This document shows positions 1 to 7,010 of a stretch of DNA of 9,419 nucleotides, one piece after another. A program made the position numbers and the translations under genes. The stretch is taken from assembly GCA_937960895.1 (NCBI GenBank), contig CALCJD010000102.1, forward strand, positions 1 to 9,419, read 5' to 3'. The first letter of the stretch is position 1. The number at the start of each line of letters is the position of its first letter. The notes below the pieces were generated by a model. That model saw only the letters and a list, made by a program, of their open reading frames with translations, was not told where the DNA came from and did not search any database. Origin of the DNA: an uncultured Spartobacteria bacterium. GTDB taxonomy: Bacteria > Verrucomicrobiota > Verrucomicrobiia > Chthoniobacterales > Terrimicrobiaceae.

Positions 1-43
1 GTTAGTCGGGGCCGCTTCTGCCGATGGCGATGTGGACGGCGCC

Positions 44-850
44 TCAGCGTTCCTTCCGGTATTCCGAGGGGGATTTTCCGAATTTCCTGCGGAAGCGCGC
101 GGAGAAATAAAACGCGCCGTTGAATCCGGTTTCGGCGGCGATCTCTCCGATCCGGAGTCCGGTCGCGCGCAAAAGCTGGGCGGCGCGCTGCAGGCGCAAT
201 TCCTCCAGGAATTGCTGGGGCGGCAGGCCGATCTGCTCGCGGAAGAGATGGGCCAGCCGGGAAACCGACAACCCGCAGCTGCGGGCGAGCATGGACACGC
301 TGAGCGGTTCGTGGAGGCGCTCCGCCATGATGTCGAGCGCGCGGCGGATGCGGTCGTCGTAGGAACGGCGGGTGTTGGCGGTGTGCATCCAGAGCAGGGC
401 GCGCTCGAGGGCGTTGAGGGCAAGATCAATGCCCGCGGGGTTCGGCAGGCGGGAAAGCCGCACCGTGTCGGCGAGGGCCTTTTGCGCCTCGCGCAGCGCG
501 GCGCCGCCCAACGGGATGCTTCGCAGTCCGCGTCCGGCCTCCGGCCAGCCGAGCCAGTCGGCCCAATGGGGGCGGGGATGAAAATGCGCCCAGAGCAGGC
601 GCCAGCGTCCGCTTTCCGGATCGGTGTAATAACGCTGCGCGGCCCCCGGCGCATACAGAGTCGCCGTGCCGGGCAGGGAGCGCAGACTCACCGGACCGCT
701 TTCGACCCGGCCCGCGCCGGCGACGGTGAGGATCAACAGCCAGTCCGTGGTCCCGCGCGGACGCCAGTTGTCATAGTGCGGGCCGCAGCGGAATTCATCG
801 GCGGCCAGAGCGGTGACCGTCAGGTGCGGGGTTTCCTGGGAGGGGAACAT
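44..850 (-). CDS. AraC-family transcriptional regulator
   Basis: This 268-aa cytoplasmic DNA-binding regulator probably senses a small molecule, often a sugar in this family. The N-terminal part (about residues 30-95, with RPRGTTDWLLILTVAGAG and YAPGAAQRYYT) resembles the AraC cupin-like effector-binding domain. The C-terminal part carries two helix-turn-helix units: HTH1 at about 183-208 (LSVSMLARSCGLSVSRLAHLF) and HTH2 at about 232-257 (RIGEIAAETGFNGAFYFSARF). It ends with the family signature FRRKFGKSPSEYRK. The length is normal for the family. The start ATG at 850 is the first in the frame and no clear Shine-Dalgarno precedes it. It is transcribed away from the dioxygenase gene, with 84 bp between the two starts, so control of that gene, itself, or both is the simplest inference. 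The effector cannot be told from sequence. Confidence 0.93.
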   Translation of the reverse strand: MFPSQETPHLTVTALAADEFRCGPHYDNWRPRGTTDWLLILTVAGAGRVESGPVSLRSLPGTATLYAPGAAQRYYTDPESGRWRLLWAHFHPRPHWADWLGWPEAGRGLRSIPLGGAALREAQKALADTVRLSRLPNPAGIDLALNALERALLWMHTANTRRSYDDRIRRALDIMAERLHEPLSVSMLARSCGLSVSRLAHLFREQIGLPPQQFLEELRLQRAAQLLRATGLRIGEIAAETGFNGAFYFSARFRRKFGKSPSEYRKER

Positions 851-867
851 GACAGAATATCACAGGT

Positions 868-894
868 TTTTGGCAGGCGGTGGCATTCCCAAAA
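868..894. promoter_or_regulatory. Candidate operator between the divergent regulator and dioxygenase genes
   Basis: The 84-bp divergent spacer (851-934) holds two overlapping symmetries. One is a 6-bp inverted repeat, TTTTGG at 868-873 and CCAAAA at 889-894, with a 15-nt centre. The other is a direct repeat, TGGCA at 871-875 and 881-885, offset by exactly 10 bp, one helical turn. AraC-type proteins contact successive major grooves with their two HTH units, so the 10-bp phased repeat would fit one monomer site. Arms this short occur by chance in GC-rich DNA, and I see no convincing -35/-10 pair in either direction. Confidence 0.3.
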
Positions 895-934
895 CGGCGG
901 AGATGGCTAGGCTGCCTTCCACCTCTCCACTACC

Positions 935-1753
935 ATGAACACTCTTGTTAAGACCAACCCGGAAATTGCCGCCCTCAAGGAACAATACGACCGCGACGGT
1001 TATTGCGTGGCCTCCGATCTTTTTACGGAAACCCAATTGCAGGAAATCGAAGAATTTTTTGAGGACTACAAAAAGGCGGGTCCCGAGGCCTTCGAGGGCG
1101 GCCTGCCCTACGACCAGATTGACATGACCAAGCGCCAGGTGCGCGCCATGCATCCGCATCGCTTCAGCTCCAAGGCCCTGGAATGGTTCATCAATCCGAA
1201 TGTGGCCGCCATCCTCGAAGTTTTGCTGGGCCGGCCCGCGCTGGGGGCGCAGACCATGTATTATTACAAGCCGCCGGGCGCCAAGGGGCAGGGGATGCAC
1301 CAGGATAATTTTTATCTTCTGGCGAAACCGGCCACCTGCATCGCCGCATGGACGGCGATCGACGACGCCACCCTGGACAACGGCTGCCTGTATGTGGTGC
1401 CGGGGTCCCATCGCGAGGACATCCTCTGTCCGGAAAGCAAGACCGAGCGTTGGTTCGGCTACGGGGACAGTCATATTTCCAAATTCCCCCGCGATGCCAA
1501 ACCCGTGCCGGTTCCGGTGCGGCGCGGACAGACCATGTTTTTCGGCGGCAACCTCATCCACGGTTCGGGTCCCAACCGGACGAAGGACCGCTACCGCCGC
1601 ACCTTCATCGGTCATTACATCGATGAGGCGAGCGAGTCCGTCTCGCGCTTTTACCATCCGATCGTCGACATGAAGGGAAACGTCGTTTCCCGGGTGGCTG
1701 CCGCCGCGGGTGGCGGACCGTGCGGGGACGATTGGGAAGGCGCCGTGCATTGA
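935..1753 (+). CDS. Phytanoyl-CoA dioxygenase (PhyH) family protein
   Basis: This 272-aa soluble protein is a predicted Fe(II)/2-oxoglutarate-dependent oxygenase of the PhyH family, which hydroxylates diverse small molecules; the substrate here is unknown. The metal triad is visible: H122 and D124 in GMHQDNFYL, and distal H209 in NLIHGSGPNR. An arginine cluster at R219-R222 can supply the 2-oxoglutarate contact. The segments TAIDDATLDNGCLYVVPGSH and VRRGQTMFFGGNLIHGSG are typical of the family. The ATG at 935 follows a pyrimidine-rich leader without a Shine-Dalgarno. It faces the AraC regulator and may be its target. The next gene begins 97 bp downstream. In verrucomicrobia such proteins are abundant and often lie next to AraC regulators, but that says nothing certain about the reaction. 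Confidence 0.92.
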   Translation: MNTLVKTNPEIAALKEQYDRDGYCVASDLFTETQLQEIEEFFEDYKKAGPEAFEGGLPYDQIDMTKRQVRAMHPHRFSSKALEWFINPNVAAILEVLLGRPALGAQTMYYYKPPGAKGQGMHQDNFYLLAKPATCIAAWTAIDDATLDNGCLYVVPGSHREDILCPESKTERWFGYGDSHISKFPRDAKPVPVPVRRGQTMFFGGNLIHGSGPNRTKDRYRRTFIGHYIDEASESVSRFYHPIVDMKGNVVSRVAAAAGGGPCGDDWEGAVH

Positions 1754-1850
1754 GCACGCCCTCCGGGCCGCCGTCGGCTGGACGGACCGTGAGATTTTCG
1801 GCAGGTTGAGACTCGCCAGAGCGCGGAACCTGGGGAAAAGTGGGGGCGCT

Positions 1851-2741
1851 TTGCATCCGCTCGTCAAAATCCTGTTGTATCTCGCCGTGGTCGTCTTGGT
1901 GGCGGCGCTTCTGTCGCCGCCGCTGTTCTGGTTGCTCGACGGGACGATCCGGTTTCCGTTTTACCGATATTTCAGCCGCACGGCGCAGGTGACGGCCATT
2001 GTCCTGCTGGTGCCCCTGCTTTTCTGGCTGAACATCCGGCGGGTGTCCGAGTTCGGACTGGAAAAAAACTCCCGCGGCTGGCGGGATGCGGTGGCGGGGC
2101 TGGTCCTGGGATTGGGACCGGTGGTTCTTCTGGGCCTGGGCTATCTGTGGACGGGCGTGTATCGGATGCAGGCCGATCCCGAGCCGTGGAAAATTTTCCG
2201 CATCGCCGGCACTGCGGTCGTGGTGGCGGTGATTGAAGAATTCCTCTTTCGCGGCGTGGCTCTGGGGTTGGCGGCGCGGTCCTTCGGCCGCTGGGCCGCG
2301 GCGGTGGCGGTTTCGCTGGTCTTTGCCGCCGTCCATTTCCTCAAACCGGCCAAGGAGGTCGATCCGGTGGTCCATTGGTGGACGGGGTTTGCCCAGATTC
2401 CGCGGATTCTCGAGTCGGCGCCCCCTCCGGGGCTCCTGGCCTTCGGCTTCGCCTCGCTGTTTGTGGGGGGATTGATTCTCGCGCTGGCGGCGCTGGGCAC
2501 GCGGTCCCTGTGGCTGCCGATCGGAATTCATGCCGGATGGATCCTGGGTCAGCAGGGCGTGCAATGGCTGGCCCAACCGGTGTCCAAGTCGTTCAAGCCG
2601 TTTTTTCCGTGGGTCGGGCCCAATGTGGTGAGCGGAGCCGTTCCCACCGGACTGGTGCCGTTGTTTGTGCTGTTGCTAAGCGGGGCGGGGGTCTGGTTGT
2701 ATCTCCGTCATGCGCGCCCTCAGGCTACGCGACATCCTTGA
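1851..2741 (+). CDS. CPBP-family intramembrane metalloprotease
   Basis: This is a multi-pass inner-membrane protein of 296 aa if it starts at the TTG at 1851. It belongs to the CPBP (CaaX protease/bacteriocin-processing, Abi) family. The three family motifs are present: E129-E130-x3-R134 (VIEEFLFRG), F158-x3-H162 (FAAVHFL) and H227 (GIHAGW). Hydrophobic helices include the N-terminal KILLYLAVVVLVAALLSPPL and several later segments. The TTG start is preferred because it gives HPLVKILLYL, the usual beginning for this type, and has a G-run (GTGGGGG) 5 nt upstream. The frame stays open upstream to an ATG at 1710, but that would overlap the dioxygenase gene and add a non-hydrophobic, unfamiliar N-terminus. 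The end overlaps the next gene by 32 nt. The substrate is unknown; roles in prenyl-protein processing or peptide immunity are known only for relatives. Confidence 0.88.
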   Translation: MHPLVKILLYLAVVVLVAALLSPPLFWLLDGTIRFPFYRYFSRTAQVTAIVLLVPLLFWLNIRRVSEFGLEKNSRGWRDAVAGLVLGLGPVVLLGLGYLWTGVYRMQADPEPWKIFRIAGTAVVVAVIEEFLFRGVALGLAARSFGRWAAAVAVSLVFAAVHFLKPAKEVDPVVHWWTGFAQIPRILESAPPPGLLAFGFASLFVGGLILALAALGTRSLWLPIGIHAGWILGQQGVQWLAQPVSKSFKPFFPWVGPNVVSGAVPTGLVPLFVLLLSGAGVWLYLRHARPQATRHP

Positions 2742-3432
2742 GACGCTGCAGGATTTGTTTTTTCCGGCGCATTGCGTCGGCTGCGCCACCGCGGTGGAAT
2801 CCGGATGGTTTTGCCCCGATTGCGAGCGGGACATCCGCTTTGTCACCGAACCTCGCTGCGAAACGTGCTCCCAGCCCCATGCGGCGGTGATGGACCGTTA
2901 TGTCTGCGTCAACTGCCGCGGGCGGGCCTTTCATTTCGAATGCGCCGTCGCCGTGCTGCAGAGCCGCGGCGTGATGCGTGAGCTGATTCACCGCCTGAAA
3001 TATGGCGGGGAGCTGTGGCTGGAGGAAATTCTGGTGTCGTTTCTGGCCCGCGGACTGGAGGATCCCCGGCTGGACGGGGAGGTCATCGACGCGGTCGTAC
3101 CGGTGCCCCTGCATGCCCTGCGACGGCGGGAGCGGGAGTTCAACCAGGCGGAGGTGCTGGCCCGCGGACTCGCCCGGCGGGAAAATCTCGTTTTTTTGGA
3201 CGCCCTGCGCCGGGTTCGCCACACGGTGACCCAGACACACTTTGACCGCCGCCGACGCATGCAAAACTTGCGGGACGCCTTCGAATTGCGGCAGAATGTC
3301 ACCGTGCAAGGAAAACACCTTTTGCTGGTGGACGATGTGCTGACAACCGGGTCCACGCTTGACGAATGTGCCCGCGTCCTGTTGGAAGCCGGGGCCGAAT
3401 CCGTCCGCGCCCTCACCGTGGCGAGGGGCTAA
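2710..3432 (+). CDS. comF: ComF family protein (zinc-ribbon phosphoribosyltransferase-like)
   Basis: This 240-aa cytoplasmic protein is of the ComF/GntX family, linked in some bacteria to DNA uptake during competence or to use of DNA as nutrient. The N-terminus has paired cysteines forming two likely zinc sites: C22/C25 with C35/C38, and C50/C53 with C66/C69. The C-terminus has the type I phosphoribosyltransferase PRPP loop VDDVLTTGST (207-216). Between them lie the family segments LIHRLKYGGE and VPVPLHALRRREREFNQAEVLA, and TQTHFDRRRRMQNLRDAF. The start ATG overlaps the end of the CPBP gene by 32 nt; the next in-frame ATG (M61) would remove most cysteines, so 2710 is kept. accD follows after 11 nt. 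The exact biochemical reaction of ComF proteins is not established, so the symbol reflects family membership only. Confidence 0.92.
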   Translation: MRALRLRDILETLQDLFFPAHCVGCATAVESGWFCPDCERDIRFVTEPRCETCSQPHAAVMDRYVCVNCRGRAFHFECAVAVLQSRGVMRELIHRLKYGGELWLEEILVSFLARGLEDPRLDGEVIDAVVPVPLHALRRREREFNQAEVLARGLARRENLVFLDALRRVRHTVTQTHFDRRRRMQNLRDAFELRQNVTVQGKHLLLVDDVLTTGSTLDECARVLLEAGAESVRALTVARG

Positions 3433-3443
3433 CCATTTTCAAC

Positions 3444-4295
3444 ATGCCTTTTTTCAAAAAACCCAATTTCATCAAATCCCGCTCCTCCAAAGCGCGCGAA
3501 ATGCCCGAAGGACTCTGGACGAAGTGTGTTTCCTGCGGCGAGGTGATCCACAACCTGGCCCTCAAGGAAAACCTGCGTGTCTGTCCGAAGTGCGGCCACC
3601 ATTTCACCATGGGGGCCGAGGAACGCATTGCCAGCCTGCTTGACCCGGATTCCTGGGTGGAAATGGATGCGAATCTCCTTTCGGTCGACACGCTCGAGTT
3701 CAAGGGCACGGCCGCCTACACCGAGCGTCTCAGGAGTTACCAGGAAAAGACCGGGTTGAAGGACGCCGTGCTTTCCGGTACCGGAACCATCGACGGCCGT
3801 CCGGTGGGGCTGGCGGTGATGGATTTCAACTTCCTGGCCGCCACCATGGGCTCGGTGGTCGGGGAAAAGATCACCCGGCTCATTGAGACCGCCACGGCGA
3901 AAAAGATGGCGGTGATCATCGTGTGCGCCTCGGGCGGCGCCCGCATGTACGAGGGCATGCTCAGCCTCATGCAGATGGCCAAGACCAGTGGCGCTCTGGC
4001 CCGCCATGCCGCGGCGGGGCTGCCCTACATCACGGTGCTGACCAATCCGACCACCGCCGGGGTGATGGCCAGCTACGCCTCGCTGGGGGACGTCATCATC
4101 GCCGAACCGAAAAGCATGATCGGATTTGCCGGTCCCCGGGTCATCAAGGAAACCACCCACCAGGAACTGCCTCCGGGATTTCAGACGGCGGAGTTCCTGG
4201 AGAAACACGGCCTGATCGACATCGTTGTTCCCCGCGGGGAGATGCGTTCGGTCATCAGCCGCCTTCTGGATTATCTGGCCCCGGCGAAGAAGTGA
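3444..4295 (+). CDS. accD: Acetyl-CoA carboxylase, carboxyltransferase subunit beta
   Basis: This 283-aa subunit pairs with AccA to move carboxyl from biotin on AccB to acetyl-CoA, giving malonyl-CoA for fatty-acid synthesis in the cytoplasm. An N-terminal zinc ribbon is complete: C28/C31 (CVSCGE) and C47/C50 (CPKCGHH). The crotonase-like core shows MGSVVGEKI, C161-A-S-G-G-A-R-M, LTNPTTAGVMASYASLGD and AEPKSMIGFAGPRVI, followed by LPPGFQTAEFLEKHGLID, all typical of AccD. C161 sits where many homologues have S or another small residue. The start ATG at 3444 (MPFFKKPNF) is chosen over an in-frame ATG at 3366 that would lie inside comF; the usual AccD beginning fits it. A purine stretch at 3423-3428 is too far upstream to be a good Shine-Dalgarno. 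The stop overlaps folC by 4 nt. accA is not in the window. Confidence 0.97.
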   Translation: MPFFKKPNFIKSRSSKAREMPEGLWTKCVSCGEVIHNLALKENLRVCPKCGHHFTMGAEERIASLLDPDSWVEMDANLLSVDTLEFKGTAAYTERLRSYQEKTGLKDAVLSGTGTIDGRPVGLAVMDFNFLAATMGSVVGEKITRLIETATAKKMAVIIVCASGGARMYEGMLSLMQMAKTSGALARHAAAGLPYITVLTNPTTAGVMASYASLGDVIIAEPKSMIGFAGPRVIKETTHQELPPGFQTAEFLEKHGLIDIVVPRGEMRSVISRLLDYLAPAKK

Positions 4296-5464
4296 CCTAC
4301 GAGGAATCGCTGGAGTGGCTCGACTCCATTCGCGTTTTTGGCATCAAGCTTGGGCTGGCCAACATGCGTCTGCTGCTCGGGGAGCTCGGCGATCCCCAGG
4401 ATTCCCTGGCCATCCTTCATGTCGCCGGAACCAACGGCAAGGGGTCCGTGTGCGCCATCATGGAGTCCCTGTTGCGGACCTCGGGATGCCGTACCGGCCT
4501 TTACACCTCGCCGCATCTTGTCGATTTTCGCGAACGCATCCGCGTGAACGGTGAAAAGATCTCCCCGGAAGCCGTGGCCGAGGGCTTGACCCGCATCCGG
4601 GAGATTTCCTCCGGCTGGGACCGCCAGCCCACCTATTTTGAGGTTGTCACCGCCCTGGCGCTGCTGCATTTCGCCGCCGAAAAGTGCCAGGCTGTGGTGC
4701 TGGAAACGGGCATGGGGGGGCGGCTCGACGCGACCAATGCCGTGCTGCCCGTCGTGTCCGTGATCACCTCCATCGCCCTCGATCACCGGCAGTGGCTGGG
4801 AAACACCCTGGCCGAAGTTGCGCAGGAAAAGGCCGGCATCATCAAGCCGGGGATTCCCGTCGTGAGCGCCGTCCAGGATCCCGCCGCCGCCGAGGTGCTC
4901 GGGGAACAGGCGGCCCGCCTCAATGCGGAACTCACCTTTGTCTCCACGCCCCTGGAAGGCGTCCCGATCTCCCTGCGGGGCGCCCATCAGAAGGCCAACG
5001 CCGCGCTGGCGGTCGAGGCGGTGAAACAGGCGGGATTTGCCCTCGGGGAATCCGTCATTCCCCACGCGCTCGCCAATGTCTACTGGCCGGGGCGTTTTCA
5101 GATTGTCAATCAGCGCATCGTGCTCGACGGCGCCCACAACCCGCATGCCGCGCAGAATCTCGTCAAAAACTGGCGGGAGATCTTCGGCCGGGAGCGGCCG
5201 ATCGTCATCCTGGGCGCCCTCGAGGACAAGGAGTATCCGGTCATCATCGAGAAGCTGGAGTCCATTGCGGAGGAATTTTATTTCGTCCCGGTGAAGAGTT
5301 TCCGGTCCGCCACGCCGGAACAGCTCACGGCGGCGTGCATGATCAAATACACCGTCTTCGAATCCGCCGGGGAGGCCCTCGCCGCCTCGCGCGGCCTCAC
5401 TTTGGTCACCGGTTCGCTTTTCCTCGTCGGCGAAATGATGGGGCTTCTGGGCATCGAACCCTGA
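4292..5464 (+). CDS. folC: Folylpolyglutamate synthase / dihydrofolate synthase family
   Basis: This 390-aa cytoplasmic Mur-ligase-family enzyme adds glutamate to folates with ATP; many bacterial FolC proteins also make dihydrofolate from dihydropteroate. It has the P-loop GTNGKGS (46-52), then GLYTSPHLVDFRERIRVNG, ETGMGGRLDATNAV, a DH-x3-LG-x-T block with EKAGIIKPG, and LDGAHNPHA (278-286). It starts with GTG inside GTGA, sharing 4 nt with the accD stop, which implies translational coupling; no ATG fits the family N-terminus better. The accD-folC order is also known from enterobacteria. The protein is at the short end for the family: the stretch between IPVVSAVQDP and RGAHQKANAALA, usually longer, is compact. 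Whether it has both activities cannot be read from the sequence. A terminator follows at 5523. Confidence 0.94.
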   Translation: MTYEESLEWLDSIRVFGIKLGLANMRLLLGELGDPQDSLAILHVAGTNGKGSVCAIMESLLRTSGCRTGLYTSPHLVDFRERIRVNGEKISPEAVAEGLTRIREISSGWDRQPTYFEVVTALALLHFAAEKCQAVVLETGMGGRLDATNAVLPVVSVITSIALDHRQWLGNTLAEVAQEKAGIIKPGIPVVSAVQDPAAAEVLGEQAARLNAELTFVSTPLEGVPISLRGAHQKANAALAVEAVKQAGFALGESVIPHALANVYWPGRFQIVNQRIVLDGAHNPHAAQNLVKNWREIFGRERPIVILGALEDKEYPVIIEKLESIAEEFYFVPVKSFRSATPEQLTAACMIKYTVFESAGEALAASRGLTLVTGSLFLVGEMMGLLGIEP

Positions 5465-5522
5465 GGGACCGGGCCGGCCGTCGCGGATCCGCCGACGCCG
5501 TCCGTTTCCCGCAAAAAAACAA

Positions 5523-5559
5523 AAACCGGCGTCCGAAACTCGCAAACGGACGCCGGTTT
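5523..5559. terminator. Bidirectional rho-independent terminator between folC and the porin gene
   Basis: A perfect 13-bp stem (5523-5535 with 5547-5559, core ACCGGCGTCCG) encloses an 11-nt loop. On the + strand it is followed by GTTTG, and on the - strand the adenines at 5513-5525 give a good T-run. It lies between the stops of the convergent genes folC and oprB, so it can end transcription from both sides, the - strand tail being the stronger. Confidence 0.85.
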
Positions 5560-5603
5560 GTTTGCTCTCTAACCCTGCGGATTGCTCCGCCCGTCGTGAC
5601 CTC

Positions 5604-7010
5604 CTAGAAGGTCACGCCAAGTTGGAAGCCCAGGACGGTCGCGTTATGCGTCAGACCGGTTCCGCCCGGACGGATGATGTATTGCAGGTCGGGCTGCACG
5701 TAGGCCCATTTGTTGACCTGGATGCGATACGAGAACTCGATCACGCCTTCGTAGTTCTGGACGGGACGTCCGCGACGCTCGTCGGCCAGCTGCTTGTAGT
5801 AGCTGTAGTTGCCGTAGGCGAAGCCGATGCCGAACTGGTCCGCGTCCCGGGTCGGGATGAGCCCCTTGTAGACGAGGCCGGTGTGGAAGTAGAACGGCTC
5901 GGGGTTGTTGTACTTCGGCGCGAAGTTGATGAGGCTGAAGAAATACAGACCCTGGTCGTTGAGTTTGGTGTTCGGCTTGACCGGCTCCTTGAAGTTCTTG
6001 CCGTCAGACGGTCCCTTGGCCAGCGGAGCGGGCTCCTCGGGCGTGGGCTCGCGATAGAGCATCTGGTCCGCCTGCCAGTAGAAGATCACCCGTTCGTCGT
6101 ATTTGGCCCCGTAATACGAGGTGTTTTCCACACCCCAGTAGAGGAAGCCGGTGGCATAACGTCCGGGCAGCTTGTCCGGTCCGATCTTCGGCGTCACGCC
6201 GGTCTCGGAGAGCCAGTAAAGGCCGTTCGAATTCGGCGGCTGGGCGCCCGCGAAATACAGACCGTGATTGGAGGTCGTTCCGTAGCCCGGCACCGCCAGA
6301 TACAGACCGCTCTGCGCGTAGAACCAGCTGTTCGGCTTCACCTTGAGGTAGCCGCCCCAGGAGTGGAAGCTGCCGCCCCAACCAAATCCATTGGCGCCGA
6401 ACCCGCGGTTCGAGGTGAAGGTGTTGTTGAGGAAGAATTTGTTCAGCGGCTGATTGACGAAGATGTCCGTCGGATTCTGCCAGCCGCCCGACAGCGTCAG
6501 GAATTCCTTCACGCCAAACAGTTCCGGCGTCACGTAGGTGAAGTAGGCATTCTGGAAACGCCAGAGCCGACCACCTTGGAAGGTGCTGGGCGCAAATTGT
6601 CCGGTGTTGCCCGTTCCGATGTATTTGTTCACACCGGAGCCACCGCGATAACGGAGATCCGAATAGAAGGTCAGACCCTCCAAAGCCTCCCAACCCGTCA
6701 GTTTATAAAAGTCCAGCGTGCCGCGGAACTTCCACTCGTCATCGTAGCCGAAGCGCTGCTGAAGGCCGCCCGCCACGTTCCAAAGGAAATTCGCCTTCCA
6801 TTCCGCCCCCAGCCTGAGACCGTGCTCCTCGAGGGTGTCCCGGACTCCAAACCAGTTCCCGCTGGCGTATTTCCCATTCCACCATTGCTCCAGAGCCGAC
6901 GGAGAGTCCTCGACCGTGGCCGTGGACGTCTGACCCGCCTGGAGTCCGGGGACGGTCACGGCCGCAAGGCCTGCCGCCAACCCGAGAAGTTGCATGCGTT
7001 TGTTTTTCAT
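5604..7010 (-). CDS. oprB: OprB-family carbohydrate-selective outer-membrane porin
   Basis: This 468-aa beta-barrel protein is predicted to let sugars through the outer membrane. The N-terminus is a Sec signal peptide: basic MKNKR, a hydrophobic core, and a likely cut after A25 (GLQA|G). Mature-protein hallmarks of OprB follow: GNWFGVRDTLEEHGLRLGAEW (~51-71) near the N-terminus, many alternating aromatic strand-like segments such as WGGYLKVKP and EGVIEFSYRIQ, and the C-terminal NATVLGFQLGVTF ending in phenylalanine, as needed for BAM-dependent insertion. A proline- and lysine-rich stretch at about 321-352 (REPTPEEPAPLAKG) interrupts the strand pattern and is probably a loop. The start at 7010 has no Shine-Dalgarno. 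It is convergent with folC and divergent from the rhamnosidase-like gene. Substrate specificity is not visible; the symbol is by family only. Confidence 0.9.
   Translation of the reverse strand: MKNKRMQLLGLAAGLAAVTVPGLQAGQTSTATVEDSPSALEQWWNGKYASGNWFGVRDTLEEHGLRLGAEWKANFLWNVAGGLQQRFGYDDEWKFRGTLDFYKLTGWEALEGLTFYSDLRYRGGSGVNKYIGTGNTGQFAPSTFQGGRLWRFQNAYFTYVTPELFGVKEFLTLSGGWQNPTDIFVNQPLNKFFLNNTFTSNRGFGANGFGWGGSFHSWGGYLKVKPNSWFYAQSGLYLAVPGYGTTSNHGLYFAGAQPPNSNGLYWLSETGVTPKIGPDKLPGRYATGFLYWGVENTSYYGAKYDERVIFYWQADQMLYREPTPEEPAPLAKGPSDGKNFKEPVKPNTKLNDQGLYFFSLINFAPKYNNPEPFYFHTGLVYKGLIPTRDADQFGIGFAYGNYSYYKQLADERRGRPVQNYEGVIEFSYRIQVNKWAYVQPDLQYIIRPGGTGLTHNATVLGFQLGVTF

Noticed and set aside
1..43. Possible end of a neighbouring gene at the left edge
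   Set aside because: Only 43 bases, with no recognisable peptide or terminator.
32..910. + strand frame opposite the AraC gene
   Set aside because: Shadow frame; the - strand has both HTH motifs and the AraC C-terminal signature.
1771..1785. Small hairpin (CCGTC/GACGG) after the PhyH stop, possible terminator
   Set aside because: Only a 5-bp stem and no adjacent T-run; common by chance in GC-rich DNA.
860..1867. Long antisense open frame opposite the PhyH gene
   Set aside because: High-GC shadow frame; its protein resembles no family and the sense frame has a complete metal-binding motif set.
1605..2576. Long antisense frame across the CPBP protease gene
   Set aside because: Very rich in R, Q, P and H as expected for a reverse-frame shadow; the sense strand shows all CPBP motifs.
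5479..5497. Near-palindrome around GGATCC after folC
   Set aside because: Imperfect, GC-rich, single copy in the window; no T-run, and the true terminator lies just downstream.
4271..5545. 424-codon antisense frame over folC
   Set aside because: Glycine-, arginine- and aspartate-rich shadow without recognisable domains; it also reads through the terminator hairpin.
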